5,753 nt of DNA. It comes from Halobacteriales archaeon SW_10_68_16. GTDB lineage: Archaea; Halobacteriota; Halobacteria; Halobacteriales; Haloarculaceae. The first letter of the stretch is position 1. Every line of letters starts with the position of its first letter. A program made the position numbers and the translations under genes. Positions 1 through 5,099 of the stretch are shown piece after piece. Under the pieces are notes generated by a model. The model ran no database searches and was not told the DNA's origin. It was given only the letters and a program-made list of their open reading frames with translations. The DNA lies in NCBI GenBank assembly GCA_003023485.1, contig PXSG01000026.1, forward strand, positions 1-5,753, written 5' to 3'.

Positions 1-366
1 CTCGACTGACGTCCGGGTGAGCTGGAACTCGCCGAGGTAGTGCCCGAGCATCTCGGGGTCGACCTCGACGCGCTCGAAGCTCTGGCCCTCGTAGACCGCG
101 AACGTCAGCCCGACGAACGCCGGCAGGATCGGCATATCCCGCAGGTGCGTCCGGATCGGGTCGTTCGCCGTCTCCTCTTCGTCCGCCTCGCGTGCCTCCT
201 CGAGGAGCTTCCGTTTCTCCGTCGAGAGGCCCCGCTCGATGGTTCGCCGCTGGCGTGCGGGAAGCAGTTCCGCGACCTCGTCGAGCTCCATCTCCTGCAG
301 CTCGCCGAGCGTATGGCCACGGTAGGTGAACTCACCCTCGTGGCCGATCTGGTAGTCGGAACTCAT
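1..366 (-). CDS. rps19: 30S ribosomal protein uS19 (S19), archaeal type, 3' end cut by the window edge
   Basis: uS19 sits on the head of the small subunit, next to uS13, and contacts the large subunit. The first 122 codons are present, reading [20 protein letters not shown] at the start. Family signatures are [10 protein letters not shown] (residues 35-44), [13 protein letters not shown] (70-82), [10 protein letters not shown] (85-94) and the RNA-binding region around [12 protein letters not shown] (107-118). Archaeal S19 is about 140 residues, so roughly 18 C-terminal residues lie beyond position 1. The start is fixed by family alignment and by an ATGA overlap with the uL2 stop codon. A GGTGGT stretch at 372-377, inside the end of uL2, may act as a weak ribosome binding site. 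Nothing in the visible part departs from the family. Confidence 0.97.
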   Translation of the reverse strand, partial: MSSDYQIGHEGEFTYRGHTLGELQEMELDEVAELLPARQRRTIERGLSTEKRKLLEEAREADEEETANDPIRTHLRDMPILPAFVGLTFAVYEGQSFERVEVDPEMLGHYLGEFQLTRTSVE

Positions 367-1130
367 TCGTTACCACCGCGGCCGGTGCGCCGCGAGGAGA
401 TATCGCCCACCTTCCGTCCCGGCGGGGCGTTGCGCGAAATCGATTTGGGCTTGCCGGGGTGCTGGCGGCCGCCGCCACCGAAGGGGTGGTCGACGGCGTT
501 CATCGCCACACCGCGGACGGTCGGGTACTTCGTCCCGCGGGCCTTCGCCTTGTGGTACTTGTTGCCGGCCTTGACGAGGGGCTTTTCGGTCCGCCCGCCG
601 CCGGCGACGACGCCGATGGTGGCCCGACACTGCGGGTCCAGCCGTTTGACCTCGCCGCTTGGCAACTGGACCACCGCGACGTTCCGTTCGTGGGCCATGA
701 GCGTCGCGTTCACGCCCGAGGCGCGGGCGAATTTCCCGCCGTCGCCCTGGTTTGCCTCGACGTTACAGACCGGCACTCCCTCCGGAATTTCGGCCAGCGG
801 GAGCGTGTTCCCGGGTTCGATGGCCGCCGAGACGCCGACCTGGATCTCGTCGCCGACGCCCACGCCCTCCGGCGCGAGCACGAGTCGGCGGTCGCCATCG
901 CCGGACTCCGTCCGGCTGCCAGAGGGACTCTGTCCCTCGCTGTCCTCGAACTCGACGGCGGCGACGGGTGCCGACCGGGCGGGGTCGTGTTCGACGTCCA
1001 CGACCGTCCCCGAGACGACGTCGCCGTCCTCGACCGTGCGGTGTGAGAGTTCGGCCTTGTAGCGGTGTGAGGGGGCTCTGAACGTGGGCGAGCCACGGCC
1101 GCGCCGTTGTCCCTGGATGCGTCGTCCCAT
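363..1130 (-). CDS. rpl2: 50S ribosomal protein uL2 (L2) carrying a 15-residue in-frame insertion
   Basis: uL2 is a core 23S rRNA-binding protein needed for subunit association and peptidyl-transferase activity. The 255 residues begin [13 protein letters not shown] and end with the archaeal tail RRTGRGGNE. The N-terminal OB-like barrel covers about 35-110, and the SH3-like RNA-binding domain follows with [17 protein letters not shown] (164-180). The loop [20 protein letters not shown] contains His215, equivalent to the conserved His229 of E. coli L2. As I recall, haloarchaeal L2 is about 240 residues, and the excess of 15 is accounted for by residues 64-78, placed between FED and GDRRL (see the repeat entry). 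The gene starts one base after the uL23 stop, with GGGGTG at 1138-1143 as a possible ribosome binding site, and overlaps uS19 by ATGA. All conserved blocks are intact, so the protein should work despite the insertion. Confidence 0.98.
   Translation of the reverse strand: MGRRIQGQRRGRGSPTFRAPSHRYKAELSHRTVEDGDVVSGTVVDVEHDPARSAPVAAVEFEDSEGQSPSGSRTESGDGDRRLVLAPEGVGVGDEIQVGVSAAIEPGNTLPLAEIPEGVPVCNVEANQGDGGKFARASGVNATLMAHERNVAVVQLPSGEVKRLDPQCRATIGVVAGGGRTEKPLVKAGNKYHKAKARGTKYPTVRGVAMNAVDHPFGGGGRQHPGKPKSISRNAPPGRKVGDISSRRTGRGGNE
897..941. repeat. double-hairpin palindromic insertion inside uL2
   Basis: On the plus strand the core reads GCCGGAC-TCC-GTCCGGC (900-916), then TGCCA (917-921), then GAGGGAC-TCT-GTCCCTC (922-938). 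Each hairpin has a perfect 7-bp stem and a 3-base loop, and both share the core GGAC-TCY-GTCC, so they look like diverged tandem copies. In the uL2 frame the 45 bases encode [15 protein letters not shown] (residues 64-78), which is polar with no large hydrophobic residue. None of the six frames contains a stop codon. The codons AGT, TCT, GGA and GAT give it a lower third-position G+C than the flanking uL2 sequence. The right border shows GGCGAT then GGCGAC in direct succession on the coding strand (902-891), possibly a short duplication. That it is an inserted element, rather than a locally expanded loop, is inference from comparison with remembered family sequences. Confidence 0.75.
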
Positions 1131-1131
1131 C

Positions 1132-1380
1132 TCAGAACACCCCGATCCTGGAGGCGATCTCCTGTGCCTCGTCGTCCGGCGAGAGCTGGACGGTCGCCTT
1201 CTTCTCGCCCTGTGGCGTCACCATCGTCGTCACGCCCTCGACCGTGACGCCGAACTGTGCCTCGATGGCGTCGGCAATCTCGGGTTTCGCGGCGTCGGTC
1301 TCGACGACGAACTGCATCTTGTTCTGGAAGTCCATCTTGTCGACGGCCTCCTCGGTGACGTATGCGTGTTTGATCGTCAT
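1132..1380 (-). CDS. rpl23: 50S ribosomal protein uL23 (L23), archaeal type
   Basis: uL23 binds domain III of 23S rRNA beside the exit tunnel and forms part of the docking site for signal recognition particle and other nascent-chain factors. The 82 residues begin MTIKHAYVTEEAV and end with the haloarchaeal signature AQEIASRIGVF. DFQNKMQFVVETDAAKPEIADAI (17-39) matches the conserved middle, and GEKKATVQL (59-67) the last strand. The length is close to the usual 84-85 for haloarchaea. The start is well supported: it overlaps the uL4 stop as ATGA and is preceded by a near-ideal ribosome binding site. One oddity is residue 11, which is Glu where the N-terminal motif is normally (S/T)-E-K. Confidence 0.97.
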   Translation of the reverse strand: MTIKHAYVTEEAVDKMDFQNKMQFVVETDAAKPEIADAIEAQFGVTVEGVTTMVTPQGEKKATVQLSPDDEAQEIASRIGVF

Positions 1381-2120
1381 CGGTCTGCCACCTCCTTGAG
1401 TGCGCTCTCCGTCCAGACGGTCAAGCGACCGGGCTGGCCGCCCGGCGCGAGGTCCTCGGCGTCGACTTCGCGGGCGGTCGCCACGTCCGCGCCCGCGAGA
1501 TTGCGGGCGGCCCGCGAGGGCTCCTCGCTGGTGACGACCAGCACGGATTTGGGCCGGCGGTACTTCCGTCCGCGCGTCGACCCGCGGCCGGCCCGCACGT
1601 TCGCGTCGTCGGCGCGTTCGACGTCCGCGTGGACGCCAAGCGCCGAAAGCGTCTCGACGGCCTCCCTCGTCTTGGTCAGTTCCTCGAACTCGCCGTCGAC
1701 CACGACGGGCAACTGTGTGTCCTCGTCGAATGCGTGGCCGCGTTCGGTCACGATGTCGGCGTCCGCGGTGGCCGCGATGGCCGAGCGGATTGCCAGTTTG
1801 CGTTCCCCGTCGTTGATGTCGAACGAGCGGTCCTTCTCGGGTTTGGGCGGGTGTGCCGCCCGGCCGCCGACGGTTTGGGGGACGCGCCGTCCCTGGCCAC
1901 CTTCGCGTGGCACGTGGGCCATCCCGCGGCCGCTGCCAAAGGACTCGGCCGGGGTTCGCATCCCCGCGTACTCGTCGGCGCCATGATCTTGCTTCCTGTT
2001 TGCCTGGGCGGCGTGGACGGCCCGCCGGATGACGTCCGGGCGGAACTCCGTCTCGAAGACCGCGGGGAGTTTTACCTCGCCCGCGTCCTCGCCGTCCAGG
2101 TCGCGTACTGGTACCTTCAT
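1377..2120 (-). CDS. rpl4: 50S ribosomal protein uL4 (L4, also called L1e in archaea)
   Basis: uL4 binds domains I and II of 23S rRNA, and its extended loop lines the constriction of the exit tunnel. The 247 residues start MKVPVRDLDGEDAGEV. The extended loop is recognisable as RTPAESFGSGRGMAHVP (55-71), RRVPQTVGGRAAHPPK (78-93) and EKDRSFDIND (95-104). The globular C-terminal part includes GRKYRRPKSVLVVTS (184-198), ARNLAGADVATA (205-216) and LAPGGQPGRLTV (224-235). The length agrees with the 246 residues I recall for Haloarcula L4. The ATG overlaps the uL3 stop as ATGA, and a GGGA lies just upstream with short spacing, so translation is probably coupled to uL3. Nothing is missing. Confidence 0.98.
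   Translation of the reverse strand: MKVPVRDLDGEDAGEVKLPAVFETEFRPDVIRRAVHAAQANRKQDHGADEYAGMRTPAESFGSGRGMAHVPREGGQGRRVPQTVGGRAAHPPKPEKDRSFDINDGERKLAIRSAIAATADADIVTERGHAFDEDTQLPVVVDGEFEELTKTREAVETLSALGVHADVERADDANVRAGRGSTRGRKYRRPKSVLVVTSEEPSRAARNLAGADVATAREVDAEDLAPGGQPGRLTVWTESALKEVADR
1389..1395 (-). promoter_or_regulatory. strong Shine-Dalgarno sequence for uL23
   Basis: The coding strand reads GGAGGTG, complementary to the CACCTCC anti-Shine-Dalgarno end of archaeal 16S rRNA. It lies 8 bases before the uL23 ATG and is embedded in the last codons of uL4. It fixes the uL23 start and is the clearest ribosome binding site in the operon. It suggests that uL23 can recruit ribosomes itself as well as by coupling from uL4. 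Confidence 0.8.
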
Positions 2121-3130
2121 TGTCCCTGGTTGGTCGCTTGCGAGACGTACCGCACCTCGGGGTCGAGGCGCGGCTGGTCGTTCGGACGCACTGCCGGGCG
2201 CAGGCGCACGAGGCGCTTTTCGGGCCCCGGAACCGAGCCCTTCAGCAGCGTGTAGGGCCCGTCGACCTCGCCGTAGTTGACGAAGCCACCGTCGACGGTG
2301 ACGTCCTCGTCGCCGAGGTCGATCAGGCGCTTGTTGAGTTCCGTGCGCTGGTGGTAGCCCGTCTGGCCCTGCTGGGGGACCGTCGAGCGGACCCGCGAGG
2401 GGTTCCAGGGGCCGAGGTTGCCGATGCGCCGGCGCCAGCCCTGGCGGGCGTGTTTGCCCTTGCGTTTCTGGACGCCCCAGCGCTTGACGGGCCCCTGGGT
2501 GCCCTTGCCCTTCGTGACGGCCGCGACGTCGGCGTACTCGCCGGCGCGGAACACGTCGGTCGCGGTGTACTCGCCGTCGCCGAGGACGTCGAGGCCGAAC
2601 TCGACGCGCTCTTCGAGGGAGCCACCGCCGACGCGGTTCTCCATCACGTCGGGGCGTTTCTTGGGCACGCCGTCGAGGCGGCCGGGGACGGTGTGCGTGA
2701 TCGCACGGACGTCCGCCAGGTCGCCGGCGGCGAGTGCGTCGCGGATCTGTGCTTCGGCGGCGTCGGCGTCGTGGCTCTCCGGGACGTCCAGAGCACGGTC
2801 GAGTTCCGGGTGGAACTCGTTGGCCCAGACCTCCGTGAGCGGCCGCGCGCCGTAGGGTGTGTCTTCGTAGGCTCGCAGGGCGACGATCCCCATTGGGGGG
2901 GTCTCTACGACCGTCACCGGGACGGTCTCCTCCATCCCCTCCCGCGGGGAGTCGGGCTCGTCGTTGATCATCACGACGTGACTCATGCCGGCCTTGTAGC
3001 CGGCAAAGCCCTGCAGTCCGGGCTGGCCGTCGTCGTCGGGCCAGCTCCCGAAGCGGGGCGTCTCGTCGGCCGCGCGCTTGCGCGGGCTGAAGCCCAGCGA
3101 GCCTTTGCGTGGTCTGTCTGGTTGTGGCAT
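2117..3130 (-). CDS. rpl3: 50S ribosomal protein uL3 (L3)
   Basis: uL3 is an early assembly protein whose long extension reaches the peptidyl-transferase centre. The 337 residues begin MPQPDRPRKGSLGFSPRKRA, the archaeal/eukaryotic type. Family blocks include GFAGYKAGMSHVV (41-53), ETPPMGIVALRAY (76-88), VTKGKGTQGPVKRWGVQKRK (205-224), HARQGWRRRIGNLGPW (227-242) and the loop TVPQQGQTGYHQRTELNKR (250-268). The C-terminal half keeps GSVPGPEKRLVRLRPAVR (298-315). The length matches the roughly 338 usual in haloarchaea. The ATG lies 4 bases after the methyltransferase stop codon, leaving no room for a separate promoter, so uL3 is very likely co-transcribed with it. Confidence 0.98.
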   Translation of the reverse strand: MPQPDRPRKGSLGFSPRKRAADETPRFGSWPDDDGQPGLQGFAGYKAGMSHVVMINDEPDSPREGMEETVPVTVVETPPMGIVALRAYEDTPYGARPLTEVWANEFHPELDRALDVPESHDADAAEAQIRDALAAGDLADVRAITHTVPGRLDGVPKKRPDVMENRVGGGSLEERVEFGLDVLGDGEYTATDVFRAGEYADVAAVTKGKGTQGPVKRWGVQKRKGKHARQGWRRRIGNLGPWNPSRVRSTVPQQGQTGYHQRTELNKRLIDLGDEDVTVDGGFVNYGEVDGPYTLLKGSVPGPEKRLVRLRPAVRPNDQPRLDPEVRYVSQATNQGQ

Positions 3131-3134
3131 GGTC

Positions 3135-3992
3135 TCACTCCGTGAGGGTCAGGCACGCGAGGGTCGCGAACACCGCCTCTTCGGTGCGGACGACCTCGCT
3201 GCCCTGGTTCGGAATCGTGTTCAGCCATCGGTCGAACCGGTTCGTCGCGCCGGTCTCTCCGGCGGCCCCGGCTGGGCCGCTCCCGAGTATCTCCGGGAGG
3301 CCACGCTCGGGTGCACCGAACGCGACCGTCATCTCCGGGTCGGCGTCTCGACCTCCATCGCGGACCGCCGCGACCAGCTGGCCGAGACGGGCGACACTGA
3401 TCGGCTCGCCGTGCCGCGAGGCGGCGATGGCGAGGCCAGCGTCGTCGCGGTCGAGCGCCGTATCGAGGTCCGCGGCGTCGACGGCGAACCCTGGAAGTGG
3501 TTCGTCGACGAGTTTCGCCCGGACCGGTTCTCGCGAAGAGACCCTGACGGCCACGCGCTCCCCCTCGCCGGGCCCCGCCATGTCGGCGGGAGCCGGCAGG
3601 GAGACCGGGTGTTGCAGTCCGCAATTGACCCGAACGCGCCCGTCAGATACGACCTCGGTCACGATTCCCTGTCTTGACGACCCCGAACCCTCGGATCCGG
3701 AGCCGGTCCGTGAACGCACGCGGAGCGGCGGCAGGACGCCCGCGTACTCCAGTTCGTCCCGCCTGTCCCAGGCCTCCTTTCGGAGGTATGGGGGCGTGGC
3801 GGCGTACCGCAACACGGTTTCGACGAACCCGTCGTCCCACGTCCCCTTCCCGTCCGAGTCGGGGAAGACCGTGAGCCGGTCGACCCGGAAGACGGCGGCC
3901 GCGCGGGCCACCGAGCCGAGTTTGCGAGTCGCCTCGCGTTTGTCCTCGGCCTCCCGGCACAGCGACGACGGCACGAGCACGCTGACTGTCAT
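3135..3992 (-). CDS. SPOUT-class RNA methyltransferase (DUF171/COG2106 family; putative RNA uridine-N3 methyltransferase)
   Basis: The 285 residues match the archaeal SPOUT family typified by MTH1 of Methanothermobacter and human SPOUT1. These proteins have a trefoil-knot SAM-binding fold interrupted by an OB-like domain. The N-terminal half begins MTVSVLVPSSLCREAEDKRE and contains DRLTVFPDS (38-46) and RYAATPPYLRKEAW (62-75). A Ser/Gly-rich linker (94-107) leads into an OB-like insert, RQGIVTEVVSDGRVRVNCG (107-125) to about 152. The knot motifs lie in the C-terminal half: MTVAFGAPERGLPEIL (221-236) and LNTIPNQGSEVVRTEEAVFA (257-276). The "uridine-N3" label is how such haloarchaeal proteins are usually annotated; the substrate is not proven here. 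Its place directly before uL3, in the same transcription unit, suggests rRNA or another translation RNA as target. The start follows the family and lies at the end of a leader hairpin. Confidence 0.88.
   Translation of the reverse strand: MTVSVLVPSSLCREAEDKREATRKLGSVARAAAVFRVDRLTVFPDSDGKGTWDDGFVETVLRYAATPPYLRKEAWDRRDELEYAGVLPPLRVRSRTGSGSEGSGSSRQGIVTEVVSDGRVRVNCGLQHPVSLPAPADMAGPGEGERVAVRVSSREPVRAKLVDEPLPGFAVDAADLDTALDRDDAGLAIAASRHGEPISVARLGQLVAAVRDGGRDADPEMTVAFGAPERGLPEILGSGPAGAAGETGATNRFDRWLNTIPNQGSEVVRTEEAVFATLACLTLTE
3138..3141 (-). promoter_or_regulatory. ribosome binding site of uL3
   Basis: The coding strand reads GGAG, ending 7 bases before the uL3 ATG and lying directly before the TGA of the upstream methyltransferase. 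The placement would let a ribosome that terminates on the methyltransferase restart on uL3. Confidence 0.5.
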
Positions 3993-3997
3993 ACCGT

Positions 3998-4011
3998 GAC
4001 GCTTCCGCGTC
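3998..4011 (-). promoter_or_regulatory. leader hairpin with GNRA-type loop before the operon's first start codon
   Basis: In the mRNA sense the sequence is GACGC-GGAA-GCGTC, a perfect 5-bp GC-rich stem closed by a GGAA tetraloop of the stable GNRA class. It ends 5 bases before the methyltransferase ATG, where a leading ribosome would bind. The only purine-rich stretch upstream of the ATG, GGAA, is the loop itself. It could influence initiation or be a protein-binding site, but no matching operator is known to me. Short GC stems also arise by chance in this composition. Confidence 0.35.
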
Positions 4012-4050
4012 GCGCCACTAGACTGTACCGATTATTCCCCCGTCCGTACG

Positions 4051-4056
4051 TAAAAA
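4051..4056 (-). promoter_or_regulatory. candidate TATA element for the methyltransferase-ribosomal protein operon
   Basis: The 140-base spacer 3993-4132 is the only sizeable gap upstream of the ribosomal cluster. In the sense direction it has TTTTTA, an AT-rich island in GC-rich DNA, with CGAAA about 10 bases further upstream. Transcription would begin near 4027, giving a leader of about 35 bases. A second AT-rich patch (AATAAT, about 4030-4035) is an alternative that would give a leader of about 15 bases. The T run may also help end transcription of the upstream epimerase. The remainder, 4057-4132, shows nothing recognisable. Confidence 0.35.
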
Positions 4057-4132
4057 CTCCGCGTTTCGCGCCCGCGGTGTGACGCGGTGTCAGGGACGCA
4101 ATTCGCCGTCTCGTCGACTCACAGTGCTCTTC

Positions 4133-4955
4133 TCACTGGACCAGCGCGCCGAGTCCCGCACGAAGGCTCCACTCCGGTTCGTAGCCGAGTGTCTCCCGCG
4201 CAGCCGAAATATCGGCACGACTCCGGTGGATGTCCCCCTCGCGGGCGTCGACGTGTTCGATCGGGACGCTCTCGTCTGCGAGGTCACGCACGAGTTCGGC
4301 CAGTTCCCGGATCGAGACGCTGTCACCGGTGCCGACGTTGAAGGCCCGGCCGGTCGCGTCGGTCGTCGCGGCCAGGCAGTTCGCTTGCACGATGTCGTCG
4401 ACGTGGACGAAATCCCGCGTCTGGGTGCCGTCGCCGTGGACGGTCAGCGCGTTGCCGGCGGCGGCCTGGTCGCGGAAGACGCTGATCACGCCGGCGTAGT
4501 CGCCGCCGGTCTGGCGCGGCCCGTAGACGTTGAAGTACCGCAGCGCGACTGTCTCCAGGCCGTACAGTTCGTGGTACAGCCGGGCGTACTCGTCGACCGC
4601 GAGCTTTTCGAGCCCGTAGGGTACCAGTGGGTTCTTGGGGTGGGATTCCGGGATGGGAGTCGACTCGGGGTCGCCGTAGATCGCCGCACTCGACGCGACG
4701 ACCGCGCGGGCGTCCTCGGAGCGGGCCGCCTCCAGGACTGCGAGCGTGCCGCCCACGTTGACGGCGTGGGTCTCCTTGGGGGCTTCGATGGATCGGTCGA
4801 CGCTCACCTCGGCCGCTTGGTGGAAGACGACGTCCACGCCGGCCATGGCGTCCCGGACGGTGGCCTCGTCGTGGGCGGCCGGATCGAGGTGGTAGTGGGC
4901 GACGGCCAAGATGGGAGCCGATGAATCCTGCACCGCCCGTGACGAGAATCTGCAT
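4133..4955 (-). pseudogene. NAD-dependent epimerase/dehydratase (extended SDR), frameshifted and internally deleted near the N-terminus
   Basis: Extended SDR enzymes of this type epimerise or dehydrate nucleotide sugars for surface glycans. The ATG at 4955 opens MQILVTGGAGFIGSHL (4955-4908), a textbook start with the GxxGxxG NAD motif. That frame then becomes an Arg/Pro-rich shadow, and the enzyme resumes one base out of phase at about 4906 (AVAHYHLDPAAHDEATVRDAMAGV). It runs in good order to the stop at 4133. The downstream part keeps VDVVFHQAAEVSVDRSI, SSAAIYGDPE, the catalytic YGLEK (Tyr and Lys, 4618-4604), LRYFNVYGPRQ, TRDFVHVDDI and AFNVGTGDSVSI. The ATG-to-stop length is 823 bases, not a multiple of three. 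Relatives have about 50 residues between GSHL and the VRDAM-like helix; here there are about 16. Missing is the second half of the first Rossmann unit, including the acidic residue that binds the adenine ribose. A GTG at 4933 opens the downstream frame, but that product would lack the NAD motif. A functional gene with a sequencing error alone would not explain the missing residues. Confidence 0.75.
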
Positions 4956-4978
4956 ACCCGTAGCAGGTCGGACTGTGG

Positions 4979-4984
4979 AAAAAA
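4979..4984 (-). promoter_or_regulatory. candidate TATA element for the epimerase pseudogene (leaderless)
   Basis: The sense strand has CTTTTTT, whose T run is centred about 26 bases before the ATG at 4955. This is the spacing expected for a haloarchaeal promoter whose transcript begins at or next to the start codon. No Shine-Dalgarno sequence precedes that ATG, which fits a leaderless mRNA. Confidence 0.35.
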
Positions 4985-5068
4985 GACGACGGATTCCGGC
5001 TGGAGAACAGATGGCCGATAGAGGCCGACGAGCCACCTCTGGACCCGAGAGGATTTGGGACCGGCAGG

Positions 5069-5076
5069 ATTTTACT
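5069..5076 (+). promoter_or_regulatory. candidate TATA element for the TrmB-family regulator (leaderless)
   Basis: ATTTTACT stands out in GC-rich sequence and is centred about 27-28 bases before the ATG at 5100. No ribosome binding site is visible before that ATG. Together these fit a leaderless transcript, common in haloarchaea. It lies about 90 bp from the divergent epimerase TATA candidate. Confidence 0.45.
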
Positions 5077-5099
5077 GGTCACCCGGGATACTCCAGACG

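Noticed and set aside
40..1062. Long plus-strand open frame antisense to uS19 and uL2
   Set aside because: It lies opposite two certain ribosomal protein genes, has no recognisable domain, and long antisense frames are expected from GC-biased third positions in haloarchaeal DNA.
2120..3145. Plus-strand open frame of about 340 codons exactly opposite uL3
   Set aside because: It is a mirror of the uL3 gene with low-complexity Val/Ala/Gly/Leu/Arg content and no family signature; uL3 on the minus strand is unambiguous.
3670..3716. Ser/Gly-rich linker of the methyltransferase (residues 93-107) as a second copy of the uL2 insertion
   Set aside because: Both contain SRT and SG runs, but the DNA here lacks the two 7-bp stems with 3-base loops, and haloarchaeal members of this family normally have a Ser/Gly-rich linker at this place.
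3109..3999. Plus-strand Ser/Thr/Arg-rich open frame opposite the methyltransferase
   Set aside because: The composition is that of a shadow frame, and the minus-strand protein carries clear SPOUT motifs.
4133..4933. Treating the epimerase as an intact 266-residue gene starting at the GTG
   Set aside because: The GTG start lies inside the sequence that encodes the NAD-binding motif in another frame, and the product would lack GxxGxxG; a disrupted gene starting at the ATG at 4955 explains the data better.
5059..5080. GACC-N14-GGTC inverted repeat around the TrmB-gene TATA element as an operator
   Set aside because: Only four bases pair on each side, which is expected by chance in sequence of this composition; it was not listed as a site.
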